From the NCBI GenBank assembly GCA_916048095.2, contig OU696571.1, positions 8,926,001 through 8,990,000 of the forward strand: a DNA stretch of 64,000 bases, read 5' to 3'. The position numbers and the translations under genes were made by a program. This document shows positions 1 through 12,675 of the stretch, piece after piece. This DNA comes from Sacculina carcini (Eukaryota > Arthropoda > Thecostraca > Sacculinidae). The first letter of the stretch is position 1; every line of letters begins with the position of its first letter. The notes below the pieces were generated by a model, which saw only the letters and a list, made by a program, of their open reading frames with translations, did not search any database and was not told the DNA's origin.

Positions 1-1151
1 CGTAGGAGAAATAGCTGCCACTGCTTGGGCTGCTTGTGTAGCCTCCAGGTAGCGATCGGCGGCGTTGGCCAGCTCGTCGAGGTGAGCAGATGTTGGCAGA
101 AGGGAGAGTGCTGCTCGTGTCCCTTGGGGTAATCGCTGTAGAAACAGCGTGCGCAGCAAGCCGGTGTCTTCTGGCGTGTCGCCTGCCGCTGCCAGCTCGT
201 TGCGCATGGAGCGCAGTAGCGTCGATGGTCGTTGGTCGCCCAGCTGCTGTCGTGAAAGCAGAGCTTCCAGGCGAGACGTCCGCGATTGTGCCAGACGAGA
301 CTGCAGGGCGGTACTCAACGCAGCAAAGGATCTTGATGTGCGAATGACATCCTTCACTTGAGCTGCCACTGTGATGGGAAGATTTGCCACAATCATCTTG
401 AAGCGGGTCTCGTCAGATGAAATCCCAGCGATATCGAATGCGCACTCGACCTGAATGAGCCACATCTCGGGTTCTTCAGCTGAAAATGGTGGCAGGCGGA
501 ATGTAGCCATCGGGCGTACTTCGGAAGTAGCCGTTTGCGCAGTTGCGTCAGGGGACATTGCGCTCTCGAAAGTGTCCGCAAGCCGGGAGTCACCACTGTT
601 GGTAGCCATGGCAACCGGCGTAAAAAACCAGCTGCACGGAGTGTTGCACACGGCCACCGCGATTGCGCAAGAATTCACTAATTAGTCGCCTTTAGCAAGG
701 CGTAAAATTGCGGAATTCGTTGACAAAATTGGCCTTTATAAAGGCGCATATGAGGTGTAATCGCTAAACGATGCGCCTTTAAAAAGGCGTGAAGAGATGC
801 TATGGATACGTTACAGTGCAGAAAAAGCAGCTGGGTTTTTCCAGTGTATTAGCAAGTACAGCGTAGACTGGCAAAACAGCACGGCGAAATAACATTAAAC
901 ACAAGGCGAGTATTGCAGAGGAGCAGCTGTAGATGTGCTTGCAGTGTTGCTGGAGAGAGTGGCGAGTGCGCAGGAACAATGATTTCACTCAGCATTCTGC
1001 GCCCCCTTATATAGCCCGGTGATTCATGCCGTTGTCGGAGCGCGCCGGAAGTGTGTCCGACAACCACATAAACTCGAGCTGATATTGGTCTAAACGGTTG
1101 TGCTTTTGCGCAAAGCACGCGACTAAATTAATAGAGGACCGGGGCGCAACA
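1..1151 (-). mobile_element. Gypsy (Ty3-type) LTR retrotransposon, 5' part: LTR and gag
   Basis: A fossil LTR retrotransposon read right to left and leaving the window at position 1. The gag frame opens at about 609 and stays open to the edge. Its product has the layout of CsRn1/Mag-type metazoan Gypsy gags: a short Ser/Thr-rich start, then a capsid-like block with a P-x-F-x-x-x-x-P-x-x-W motif and a following helix-rich stretch ending in NLP. The LTR lies at about 681-1151, beginning TGTTGCGCC on the minus strand. A second relic of the same LTR lies at 34556-34740 and 42482-42589. The visible part shows no obvious break. Family placement within Gypsy is inference from gag alone; pol is outside the window. 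Confidence 0.7.
687..789. repeat. Three spaced 14-16 bp palindromes inside the LTR
   Basis: Near-identical palindromes of the form GCCTTT-N(2-4)-AAAGGC sit at 687-702, 732-745 and 774-789, with starts about 42-45 bp apart. The related LTR relic keeps one at 34567-34582 and a weakened second. They may be protein-binding sites or RNA hairpins in the LTR transcript. Confidence 0.7.
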
Positions 1152-1544
1152 CGTACATCCACATGCACAATACATTACAGTATATCTAAATAGGCAACAC
1201 ATATGAACAGCAAATACACATGCACGTTGATGCATATGAACAAGCGAACATGGACGTACACAATTCGAAAACTATACTAACGTCACTTATGCATATATAC
1301 AAAACATTTAAACACAAAACAAGAATATGTTTTAATTATGTGTGGTTCCCTAGGACATGGTTCAATACACTACACATGTTTCGCTCATACAATAGTTTGG
1401 AATAACGTGCTACAACATTTTTCATCAAATTTATACCACAGTTTAACGAATAACGTAGCATGTATATATATAATATAAGTGTGCGCCTAAATACAAGAAT
1501 ATAACACATTAATATTTACATGGAACGAATGGCGCCTACAAGCT
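1152..1544. other. AT-rich spacer, no gene
   Basis: Low-complexity AT-rich DNA. I see no protein-like frame, tRNA or recognisable repeat boundary. The right edge (about 1500-1544) carries a GGCGCC-containing stretch that resembles the 3' tail of the L2-like LINEs at 39180 and 58920. Confidence 0.5.
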
Positions 1545-2880
1545 CTATAGATGAGAAAAGTGAGTAAAATGATCGTGGGATTTAGTGTGAGTCAAGCGGG
1601 AGTTAGAAGAAATACTAGAAATGGCAATTTGGATTTTATCGGAAAAAAATACAGCAAGGTCGGAGGCAGAGAGAGAAGACGAAAGGCTTGGGTTTTGCAG
1701 GCCACTCAATGAGTTAAGCGACGACCACAGAGATTTAGGACAGCGAGAGAGTGACGATAATTGAGATTTGAAGTAGGATTGTTTAGCAGAGTATAGGGCA
1801 GATATATACAAAGAGCGAGATGAGCAGAAGGATGACCACGTAGCAGTAGTGCAACAGCGTTTCCACACACGCTCGTGGTAGCGTTGGGCGCGTTTGAGAG
1901 AGATTAGTTCGCGATTAAACCAAGGAGGAAGATTGGAGCGATTGGAGGATGAGCATAGTGGAAATATGGCTTCGTTGATAGAAGACATAACCTTGAAAAA
2001 AGAAGAGTACAATTGGGTAGGGGGAAGTGAGTGAAATTGAGTTGAGGGAAGCATGTGAGAGAATAAAGTTGAGAAGAGGTGAGGGTCAAAATTTTTGTAA
2101 TTTCTGTACGATCTGGGGGGAGAAATACGTGGTTTGGGAAAGGGAAGATTGAAAGTGAGGAGACTGTGGTCAGAAGTAATGGTATCGGGGGGAAATACAA
2201 GAACATCCGGAGGGGTTAGGTCGGATGCTAGAACTGGAGATGGAAAAAGAACAAGATCAAGGGTGTGACCGGAGATGTGAGTCGGTGAGGTAACAGGCGA
2301 GTACAGACCGTAAGTTTGGATCATAGACAGGAATTGAGAGCAATAAGGATTTCGGGAAGGTTGATCGACCCAGAAATTAAAATCTCCAACTATAAGAAAA
2401 CGACTGGAGAAGGACGCGAGAAGCACATCAAGTAACACAGGAAATTCGGTAAGAAATAATGACGTAGTTCCCGGATGATTGTGGCGATATATTATAACAA
2501 AGCAAAATTTCGAGCAGGATGGAATATTGAGAGAAAGAGCGAGGTATTCAAAGGATAAGCATGGGGGACCAAAGTTGGGTATAGTAGATAAGACTAAGGA
2601 TTTATTAAATATGCATCCAACACCACCACCGGAAGCTTTGGTGTTTGAGCGGGAGGAGTGAATAAAGTTGAAATCAGCAGGGAGATGGGCAGTAAAAGAC
2701 GTAACATCAGAATCAAGTAACCAGGTCTCAACGAGGACGAATAAAGAAAGATTATGAGAGGAAATCAGGTGTGAGAGTATAGGAGTCTTATACCGACATG
2801 ACCTAGTATTTAGAAAACCAAGAGTTAAAGCGCTAGTGTTAGAGGAGGAACGGATGGGCGAGGCAAGAGGGAGCGAAGGT
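1545..2880 (-). pseudogene. LINE ORF2 remnant: APE endonuclease and linker only
   Basis: The APE endonuclease begins near 2880 in a frame different from the longer open stretch at 2438-1545, so at least one frameshift separates them near 2440. The first part includes ...LFVLVETWLLDSDV and a GGGVG motif. The second part includes the catalytic-type GDFNFW, the SGHTLDLVLF block and SDHSLL. It is followed by the Ser-rich linker typical of L2/CR1 LINEs (SLYISALYSAK, LSSLSRCPKSLWSSLNSL). The frame stops at 1545 before any RT motif. The same linker occurs in the copy at 41103-41285. Confidence 0.75.
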
Positions 2881-2882
2881 AG

Positions 2883-4028
2883 TCAGGCCGAGATGCACGA
2901 ATGTGAATCAGGGTTAACTGAGACGGCAGTAGAAGAGGAAATTTGAGTAGGAGAGTCACAGGAGAGGGTGCGCATACGAAGAGAATTACGGACAGCCAAG
3001 AGAGATGGACAGGACGAGTCGTAGGAGGAGTGACAGTGGCTACGCCCTGAGCGTACACAGTTTGTGCATTTGGCTGGTCCAGAACGGTCACATGTTTTGG
3101 ATGCATGGGAACCGGCGCAGAAGCCGCACTTAGTAGGTTGACTACATTTATCGGCTTTATGGCCGAGCCCCGAGCAACGGAAGCAGCGTACAACCCAGTA
3201 CCTACTGTACACCGCACAGCAGCGCAGACCAATAAATAAGCGGTCTGAACAATCCTTGATGATTGAGCGAGCCGAGGGTGACACAGATAGAACAGCATGA
3301 GTGGCGTTATTCTTCGGCTTGGTGAAAAATAGAACCTGTAGATCCGACGGGGGAAGATCAGTCAGAGAAGAATTTTTTAGGCGAATAGATGAGAGCAGGC
3401 TTTCCGGAGTCATGTCGCTCGGGATGTTAGCGATCGTGATCTTTGGGCGAATATGCCTCAGAGGAGGGATGTGTACCTCCACATCGGCGAATGCCGCACG
3501 AACACAATCTGCAGCGTTCTCCGCCGAGCGTGGCGAGTCACAACGCAGCACTAAGCTACCGTTGGCAGATGGGCGAGAACCAGAGACCGGAATTTTCTGT
3601 AGAGCTGGAGCCACAAGTTTTTCAGAAATAGGTGTGTCAGAATTTCTGGATTTGAGGACAACCGCGTAGGATTTCAGAGAGTTGGGAGAACGAGTATCAG
3701 CCGTGACAGCTTGACTAGACGAGCTACGGAAATCGGTCAGTATTTCCTGCCGAAATGAGTTGAGGCGAGAATCGACAATATTAGCGATTGTTTCAGCAGT
3801 TACAGGTGCCAAAGTGGAAGCCGAGCGGATCTTTGATTGGCACGGTGTGCAGCACCAAAACAGCCGATGCTTCCTAACGGCATTGTACGCCGGGGTGGTC
3901 AGGCCCGCACATGATACGTGAAAGCATGTCATACAGCTCTCGCACTCTATATACGATGTGGCGGCGATGGGCTCACCACATTGGCAAGACTTCGCAGGGG
4001 TAGAGGTGGGAGCAGATGACGAAGGCAT
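2883..4028 (-). CDS. LINE ORF1 protein with PHD finger and zinc knuckles
   Basis: An intact frame of about 380 codons. I place the start at the methionine of MPSSSAPTS rather than the upstream in-frame one, because the preceding 20 residues look like leader. Residues about 15-65 form a PHD-type zinc finger (C-x-C, C-x2-C, H-x2-C, C-x2-C; CQCGEP...FHVSCAGL...CCTPC). The middle holds a Ser-rich linker and an RRM-like block (GSLVLRCDS, ITIANIPSD). The C-terminal third carries zinc knuckles starting CFRCSGLGHKADKC. The family is known to bind the LINE RNA in the retrotransposition particle; the PHD finger could add a chromatin or targeting role, which is inference. It has stayed open although ORF2 has decayed. 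Confidence 0.8.
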   Translation of the reverse strand: MPSSSAPTSTPAKSCQCGEPIAATSYIECESCMTCFHVSCAGLTTPAYNAVRKHRLFWCCTPCQSKIRSASTLAPVTAETIANIVDSRLNSFRQEILTDFRSSSSQAVTADTRSPNSLKSYAVVLKSRNSDTPISEKLVAPALQKIPVSGSRPSANGSLVLRCDSPRSAENAADCVRAAFADVEVHIPPLRHIRPKITIANIPSDMTPESLLSSIRLKNSSLTDLPPSDLQVLFFTKPKNNATHAVLSVSPSARSIIKDCSDRLFIGLRCCAVYSRYWVVRCFRCSGLGHKADKCSQPTKCGFCAGSHASKTCDRSGPAKCTNCVRSGRSHCHSSYDSSCPSLLAVRNSLRMRTLSCDSPTQISSSTAVSVNPDSHSCISA

Positions 4029-4369
4029 TGCAATGGCATAGAGCGATGACAAGCACAGACGTGGACTTGCAGACAGACACACACTCACGCTCGACAGCGG
4101 TAGATCAAGTTAACCTGATACTAGCAAATGTAACGTGAGCGCCTTCACGGCGTTCACACAACACCGCCACACAAGCGTAACTCACACACTACGCAGCACC
4201 ACCATAGTCAGCACTAGCACACTCTCACACTCTCACTCGTTCAAAAAATTGATCACAGTAAACACAACACCAGCAACACATCCACACTGGACCACTGACA
4301 ACTGACAACCGTTTCAATCTACTTCACATCGAATCTACTTCGAATACTACGGATACATGTCACCCTTTT

Positions 4370-5346
4370 GTGAATTTTGTGAAGAGATTCGCCAATCATC
4401 TACCACCACTGCCCAGTTCTGAACAATGTTATCAGGAAGCTTTCGCAGTAATCGCTGGTTCTCTTTGGGGGGTCATCTAGAGACTGCAGCGCCGGTACGG
4501 CAAATGATAGACTGAGACAGTACTGTAAAAAATCGGAAAATTTGGCCAGTGCCTTGCCATGATATAGTTTGGCCACTGATATAGTTTGTTCCTTAGAATA
4601 TTGAAAGTGGTGAGTTGGTCCCCATACCTGTCCTGGAGAATCGCCTTGGCCCTCCTATAAGAATCTCCTGTTCTCACCGAAAGAAACCCTTTAACGGCGT
4701 CCAGGGCTTCACCAGAGGTATTTCTCTTTAAATAATACAAACAGTGACATTCCGGGACGCGGGATTCTACAAAGATCTCAAACGATTGCATCCAAATGAC
4801 AAATTGGAGAGGATCTCCACTGAAAACATCTGGTTCTTGAGGAGGCAGTCTAGTCTTGCTGTGCTTGTCTGTCAGCAGATCAGCCAGCCTATCCAAGACC
4901 GAAGCTACTGAGGACACCCCATTCTCCACATTCAGCTGGATCGAGGGGCGATCCACTGGCTCAGTTGAAATAACCGGTAAATATCGATGCCCGAGCGGTT
5001 ATGAATCAGCGTTCTGCCCTGAAGGGACTGCTTCGGGTATGGGTCCCGATATACTAGCGTCTGAACCATGCTGCGATCCTACCACGCTCAACTCTGCCAT
5101 AGTCGTCTTCATTTCACCCTCGAGTTTTAAATCTTCCAACTCCATGTTCCTTTTATGTATCTCAATCTGATTTTCGAATTCTCGTCGTTTATATTCTCTT
5201 TCAGTCTTCAATCTAGCCATTTTTGCCATTCTCTCTAGCATGGACGATGTGCACCTCTGACTGCCGCAGGAAGACCCGGAAACGTGAGACCTAATCTCTA
5301 TCATGTCGGCATCGTCTGGGTGTAATAATTGGTTTGCATCAGCCAT
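4370..5346 (-). mobile_element. BEL/Pao LTR retrotransposon gag relic
   Basis: A fossil gag region. The amino-terminal part (about 5346-5000) is a charged coiled coil rich in Arg/Lys/Glu (ERMAKMARLKTEREYKRREF). Next comes a DUF1759-type capsid block with LPPQEPDVFSGDPLQF, W-x-x-F, the YYLKRNTSGEALDAV core and the RAKAILQDRYGD motif, all characteristic of BEL/Pao gags. No protease, RT or integrase is visible; the element is cut off where the LINE begins. It is broken, with about two breaks in the visible part. Its LTR, if present, would lie in the unassigned DNA beyond 5347. Confidence 0.8.
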
Positions 5347-5814
5347 GATGGCCTGTATCTAAAATATAGGACTACCCACGGTCACTCATCATGAGGCACA
5401 AAACGAAATAAACTACCGTACGTATATAAATACTCAACAGCTACAAACCCCGTGTTGTAAACTGTACCTTAGCCATAATCGAGATCAACACAACGAAATT
5501 ATACCTCAATGACAAAAATTAAATTCTGACAATATCAACCGGTGCTATGAATACAAAATCCAGTACACAAATCGGCAATTTCGGAGTGAAAACGGAAAGA
5601 TTCGTAGCCAAATCTTTGGACTGTGGCGCACACCTTGTGCGTTGAATAAAAACACCAGACTTGGTACACAACTTGGTATTGTTTCGTGATCGTTCTTGTT
5701 GTTGTTGTTGTTGTTGTTGTTGGTCCAAACTGAAATTAAACAAAAGGTGGAACCTCGATTAAGCCTAGACAAACCTAAAATTATACCTATATACTAACCA
5801 AATTAGTAAATATC

Positions 5815-5900
5815 CACAAACGAGACAAATCACATAACAAACGAGACAAATCACATAACAAACGAGACAAATCACATAACAAACGAGACAAATCAAACAC
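5815..5900. repeat. 21-bp minisatellite, four units
   Basis: Four near-perfect tandem copies of a 21-bp unit of the form ACAAACGAGACAAATCACAT plus A. Such an array is expected to vary in length between individuals. Confidence 0.85.
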
Positions 5901-5929
5901 ATAACATCTAACAACTCACGATTTCTGGC

Positions 5930-6050
5930 GTTCTCTAGGATGTCAATATCCCACAAATTGTCTACGATCTCCAATATCTCACAAATTCTCTAGGATCTCC
6001 AATATCTCACGAATTCTCTAGAATCTCCAATATCTCACGAATTCTCGAAG
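5930..6050. repeat. 28-30 bp minisatellite, about four diverged units
   Basis: Diverged tandem units built around AATATCTCACAAATTCTCTA followed by GGATCTCC. They lie directly after the 21-bp array, so the two arrays may be one expanding locus. Confidence 0.7.
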
Positions 6051-7840
6051 GTATAACTCTCAGGTGTTAGCTCTCCACGGTTCAAACAGGGAAAAGGAAG
6101 ACGCCAAGCGGCGCTGCCGTTGGTGTATACAATCTCAACGTTGCAACAATGCCGTTGGTATATATATACAAAAAAACTTACAGCTAAATTCTAACGAAAA
6201 TTAAGATGATAAATAATTGCTGTGGGTGTAACAGTGATTATTGGTACGGTATTTGAATAGTAGTGAGAGACGTGAGAATAATGGTGCCATTGGTGACGCT
6301 AATGACTATGCTAGTGGTGTTGGCGATATTGAGAGACGGGAGGTGTGGTTGTTTGCTGATGGTGTGGATGTAGTGTCAATGTCAGTTAGTGTGTAGCTCT
6401 TTATGAAGATTGTGTATACGTAAAATATACCATGATATTGTGTATTGAAAATAGTTTTGTAGCCATGTGCATGTGATGTGGGGCCAGATCATGCATGCGC
6501 TGAACTTACCTCTTGTGTGTCCACTGGATGTGTATAAATGCTGCAAGTTAGTGTATTGAGTCTGGCTCAGTTTCAATATGTCATGCAAGTAGCAGTATCA
6601 GAAAATTGGCAGTCATTGGGTCAATTGTTGGTGCTGTTGCAGAATGGGTGTCATGAATGTTATGACTGGCTTGTGCGTGTGAAATATTTTGCGTCTTGTC
6701 TTTACGTACATAATTATTTGTGACATTACGAATTGAAAATCTGAACCTGTGGAGTCTGAATGACCGAGACCGATCCGAGGAGCTCGACACTCATCATGAC
6801 CGGAATGTTTTTCGCAGCTATTTGGCTTCAAGATTTGGCTTGTCTTATTTTGGTGGCTAGTTATGCCCTTGTCATGTCCTCTTAACGCGTTAATGATGTT
6901 CGGTCAAGTTCATTTGCAATTAACGGATGAGCGTCCAAAGTGGTTAAGTCACTCGCAATGGTCTCCATTTCATTGTAATTTTGCTCGTTTTTTCTTTGCA
7001 TATTTGACTCGCTTTCGCGTGATGTTCGTCAAAAAAATGCACGCGTTTTTGCTACGGGGCATGTTGAGAACGAATATAACCACCGGGAGAAAGCTCGATG
7101 TTTTTGCACCACTGAAATTCCTCCCGAGATGTGAAGAGAGGAGAATGATGAAGATGGGAGACGCGAAGAGACGGAAAATTTGGATTCTACATCTGTAGTA
7201 GAAGTCGGGCACAACCAGCATATATTTACACACTAAAATAACACTAGAACAGTGCGTTGATCAGTTTTGATAGATATAACTTTAAAATAATAATATTGTA
7301 ATAATAAATGTCATTTGGATGTATTTCTCATGTGTTTATCGGCGGCACAAAAGTCGAAATATCTTAAAAATAAAAATAATCGAACAATAGAATATGCTTA
7401 ATCAGCTTTGAAAAGTTTTTTCGTCGAGCCAAATTTTTCATTATTTACATCTGATTGTTGAGTTATTGCATAGGAAAACGTGAAAATCCCGTTCCAAAAA
7501 GCAGCTTATTTGTGGTTCAAAGTGAAGCAATGAAGGTCTCACATATTATTAAAACTTCACTTAAATAAATAAACATTAATTTATATTTTCCAGCCTGTCT
7601 AAATCACGCCAGGGAGCCTTAGAAATCATATTTAGAAGAAAGCCCAAACGACCATCTCAAAACGACAAGAACAATCTAGGCTACTTTGCGTCTTGAAATT
7701 CGCTAAATTCTTAGCAGCGCACAGCGAAATTGAAGCGTTACGCTCATTCTCTGCAATGACGGCTCCCAAACTCTTTCTTGCCACACTGAGCGGAGCCCCA
7801 TCCCTCCTTGCGCGCCTGGGCTAATCCGGTGGGCGGACCC

Positions 7841-7898
7841 TTGTGGTGTTCGTATAACCACAAGATGCGCAGCGCACACAACACCAGCCAAACTCACT

Positions 7899-7931
<33 letters not shown>

Positions 7932-8194
7932 CACATACACAGACACAGACACGATGACATGAACACGCACAACGCACACACGCATACACGACACACATAC
8001 AAGCACGTGCACGCAGACGGACACACAACACACAGACACGCACGCATATGCACGCACAGCTAAGCGAATACACACATATGAACTAACACACGGGTATAGA
8101 CACAGAACAATAAACTGAACGCGCAATGACACACACGCATACAGTGAAACACACAATACAATGAAACGCCAATAAAGCAATTCGCGTCTGTACA
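7841..8194 (-). repeat. 3' LTR of the CsRn1-like element
   Basis: A 354-bp LTR, TGTACAGACG...ACACCACA on the minus strand. It includes a (CA)n tract at about 7901-7929. It is preceded on the minus strand by the G-run polypurine tract. Confidence 0.85.
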
Positions 8195-11100
8195 ATACTC
8201 CCCCCGCTACAAGTGGAACGCTCACAGTTACACTGCAAAACAGGAGAAGTATGCCAAAACCAACAATGGAATTAAAAAAACATCAAATACAAACATAGAA
8301 TACAAGTAAATACACAAAATTAAGCGGAATCAAAAATAATGATAATCCGGATGTTTCCGAAAACGCACGCGACGACCTGCACGCGTCGTGGTGGGCCCTC
8401 TCGAAGTAGAATTGTTCTGGCAAACTTCCGGCGTCGGTTGGTCTTGTGCAGTATGAGCGTTGTCTCCAGACTGCGAATGCGTCGGTGAACGATCCACGGG
8501 AACCACAGCCAGCCGTCCTCGCGGGCGATCATCCGAAACCACGGCCGGCTTTAAACGATCACTAGATACTGTATCATGTCGACCAGACGGCAGCTCCACT
8601 GTGAAAAATTTGTCAGATCGAGCGATGACCTTGAAGGGACCAGTACATGGTGCCTCTAATGACCGTCTTACACGATCCACTCGCACCCACACGTGAGTGC
8701 AGGACGAAAGGCTTTTCGGAATAAAAGTGGGACTCGACGTAGAATTGTGAGTTCCTGCAGATAACACTTGGAAATCAATTTGTGTAAGATATGTGCTGAG
8801 CTGCCGTATGAAGTCGTGATCGCATGCAGGTGATAAGCTGTTATTCACGGCGATACGCGGGAAGAGCAGAGCCGAGCCTGTGATGGCACTAAACAGTGAA
8901 TAGATTTCATGAGGCACTGCTCGCAGTCCCAAGAGAACCAACGGCAACGAGCTGATCCAGTTTTCGCCTCGTGCAATCAGGGCTGTTTTAAGCGTTCTGT
9001 GAACCCGTTCAATCATACCGTTCGAAGAAGGGTGATATGCCGTTGTTCTCAACCTGTGAAAAACTATTACTTTTGCAAATTCAGCAAAAAGGGCCGATTC
9101 AAATTGGGTGCCTCTGTCGGTTACCACATAAAGTGGGACACCGAAGCGACAAATCCAGGTTTCCATGAAGGCAGCTGCTACTGTAACGGCGCTGATGTCT
9201 TGAATTGGTACTGCTTCCACCCACCTGGTCGCTCGATCGATACACGTCAAAACATAACGACACGGCGACGGATATGATTGACCGGGTGGTGTTGCAGCGG
9301 GCAGTGGTCCAACAATGTCTAGATGCGTCACCTCAAACCTAGCAGACGCAAGGCCAAAATGTTTTACCTTGCTCTTAGTGTGCCGGTGAATTTTAGACCT
9401 CTGACACTGGAGGCACTCACAGACCCACCGCCGTATGTCCTTATCCATGCACGGCCAAAAATATCGTGCCTTTACCAGTCGCAGGCTCAGTTTGACACCC
9501 GGATGAGACAGCTGATGATAGCGGTCAAATATTGATCTACGAAAAGACTGAGGTAAGAACGGACGAGGCTGAGGAGTAGACACATCGCACAAAATACTCA
9601 CGTTCACATCTAGCGGAAACGATTTCAATATGTATATGTACGAAGTTATTTCGTTATCGTCTCTTTGCTGTTCGGAGATGGCATACAGGTCAATACACTT
9701 CGCGTCGACGGAGTAAATGGATTGATGCAGAAAATCTGTGCTCACATTTCTCGATCCACTAATAAGATGCGCATCAGAATCCACGTTATGATCGGGAACA
9801 CCTCCATCATCCTCAACGGACCCAATGTTCACCGGAGCCGAATCATTAGGACGAGAGAGGCAATCAGCTACAACGTTTTCTTTGCCCGATATATAGTGAA
9901 CTTCGGCAACATATTTTAGCAGACAACTGAGATGTCTCTGCTGGCGATCGGTATGCGAAGCACGCTGACTATAGAACGCACTGACAAGCGGCTTATGGTC
10001 AGTCATCAAAACTACATGCTGTCCTTCGATGGTCGACCTGAAATGATGTACAGAAAGGTAAGCGGCCAGGAGTTCGCGGTCAAAAACCGAGTACCGGCGC
10101 TGTGTGGCGGTCAGCTTTTTGCTAAAGAATTCAAGCGGCTGAGGAGTACCCTCCACCAATTGATGGATTGCACTTCCGATTGCAACACCAGACGCGTCAG
10201 ATACTATGTGATAACACGACGATGTCGGCAACGGGTGGCTCAACAAAACTGCATCGCAAAGCGCTTGCTTTGAATCTGAGAAAGCGGCTGTTTGATCTTC
10301 TGACCATACCAACTTTTTGCTGTTTGTTTGGACACGAAGTAATTCTGTCAGCGGGTATACAATTTCGGCATACCTAGGTATCATTCTACGATACTAACCA
10401 AGCATTCAGATGTAGTGACGCAACCCGGCATAATCGTATGGGCTTATATAGTCTCTGATGATCTTGGCTTTCTGCTCCCGCGGTCTAATACCAGACGGCG
10501 TCACACAATAACCAAGAAAGTCGATTTCTGATTTCATGAATTCACATTTTGAAATGTTGAGACGCAAGTTGTTTTTTGTAAGAGTGAAAAGATGTTTTTG
10601 AGATGTTCACGATGTGTCTGTTCATCCGGTGAAAATATCAAGCCGTCATCCAGGTAACAAAAACTATACCCAATGTGACCGAGTATGCCGTTAATGAATC
10701 GCTGGAAGGTGGCAGGAGCGTTCCGAAGACCCAGCGGCATCGTGTTATACTCAAATAGACCGAACGGAGTGGTCATGGCAGTTTTATCGATGTCACGCTT
10801 GCTCATCGGTATTTGGTGATACGCTTTCTTCAAGTCGATCTTGCTGAACACATCACTTTCGCAGAAGTTTTTCGAGGCATCATACAAGTGCGGCAAAGGG
10901 TACCGGTCAGGTGTTGTCACGGCATTAAGACGACGATAATCAACTGTGACGCGCCTGTCATTTCCATCTTTGGGAACCAAGAGCATCGGCGAAGCCCATG
11001 CTGACTTGGAAACACGAATCACACCCTGCTGGAGCATCACATTAATAGCTGCGCGAGCTGCCCTAGACTTATCCGGTGAAAGACGTCGCGGCGGTGAAAA

Positions 11101-12540
11101 CACAGTTGAGGCAGATCCCGTGTCGATACAATGGTTGACTGATTGAGCGTTAATGCTGTCGAAAGTAAAAACAAATGGTGCAGTCAGTTGTGGAAACGTC
11201 GACAGCAGATCCTTCACTGCAAATTGAACACAATCCAAAGTGATGACATAAATTGTCTGCACTGCTGGCGACAACGTCATCCGCGTCCTGACTGCTGTAG
11301 TCAAGTCCCGAAGACGACGTCCCGCACAGTCAACCACAATATTAAAATTTGATAGAAAATCATGACCAAGTAACGGATTTATATCATCAGCTACTACAAA
11401 TACCCACACGAAACAACGACGTAGCGATCTTATAGATATGTTCAATGTTACCTCACCATAGACGGTAAGTGGCGCACCACCAGCTTGGGTAAGTGTGACG
11501 GTAGTCGGCTTGAGTGCACTTCCAAGAGGAACACACCGTTTTGGTATGACAGAAACGCCTGCTCCCGTATCGACAACGAAATTTACCGAATTGTTTCGCG
11601 GCAAACAAACTGCGACTTCAATGAGCGGCAGGTCAGTCGTCGCATTCACACTGGCCTGCCTCTATAGTTTTCCGCCGACGTCGCACGATCCGGAGAATTC
11701 GAGCGCGAGGCAGGGCTAGACGAATGCTGTATCTGGAGATTGGTCCGTTTGTTTGGCCAGCGGCACCAAGGCTTGCACGTGCGAGCCCGCTGACCATAAA
11801 AGATGTGTGCACGGCACACAAATGGACGCTGGCCTTCATAATACGGCCGTAGTGTCATTGACGATGATGTTGATCAAGTTACAGCTTGACGACGATCCTG
11901 TCGGACCGCTGGGTTACACATGTCTCGATGAACACCGGTCACTGCCATGCATTCAGAATTTGCAGCCATTGGCACAAATTCGTCGGCGAGCTTAGCAGCC
12001 TGACTGAGAGATAAGTCTTTGAGAGCCGCCACAACAGTGCTGACATTTGCGGGTAGTGATTTTATAAACTCGTGGCGCACCAAATCCTCCGAGGCACCGA
12101 CCTTCCTAGCGACAGATTGGAGTTCGTTCATGCGGACTGATGGCCGGCCAGTCAGAGGACGCTTGGAAATCAATTCCTCAAACAGCTCTGGCTTGGTGCG
12201 CTCATGCAGCTGTACAACCTCCTCCTTCAACTCTACATAACTTTTATTCGTGATGCACGCTTGTGGCAGCCGAGTAATAATATTGGGTGGCAATGCAGAA
12301 ATTACATGGTAAAACTTTGTTTCTTCAGACACAATATTCTGTAAGTGAAACTGAGCTTCGAGAATCATGAACCAGCCGTCCACTGCAGCCTCCATGAATT
12401 GAGGTGCCTTAATAGCAACTCGATTCACACTGGCTTCATTCGGTGTTTGAGGCGTAGATTCCATTGCTACGAATGATAATAGAACAATAAGAAACACAAA
12501 TAACTCACAGTCAGCTTCAAACGAGTCGGGGTCACCAATT

Positions 12541-12627
12541 TGTGGTGTTCGTATAACCATAAGATGCGCAGCGCACACAACACCAGCCACACTCACTGAC
12601 TGTATTTCATAATCCAATGACTTACAA

Positions 12628-12675
<48 letters not shown>

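Larger units (their letters stand above)
1545..4370 (-). mobile_element. L2/CR1-like LINE with ORF1 and endonuclease but no RT
   Basis: A non-LTR retrotransposon on the minus strand. Order in its own direction: a roughly 300-bp CA/CT-rich 5' leader (4370-4029), ORF1 (4028-2883), then the start of ORF2 with an AP-type endonuclease and linker (about 2880-1545). Reverse transcriptase is absent. Position 1545 is followed by a GGCGCC...ATG(T)AAATA stretch like the 3' tail of related LINEs in this window, so the RT block may have been lost internally while the tail was kept. The 5' end is unusually complete for a LINE copy. It abuts, and probably landed in, the BEL/Pao gag relic at 4370-5346. Confidence 0.8.
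5347..7840. other. Unassigned AT-rich DNA with minisatellites
   Basis: No convincing gene. Contents seen: a (TTG)n tract at about 5695-5721, two minisatellites at 5815-6050 (listed separately), and otherwise AT-rich single-copy-looking DNA. The first 700 bases could be the BEL/Pao leader and LTR, but I could not find a second copy to define an LTR. The short open frames here have no protein-like composition. Confidence 0.4.

Noticed and set aside
6863-7233. Overlapping open frames on both strands around 6.9-7.2 kb
   Set aside because: No domain, no codon-like composition and no splice context; likely chance.
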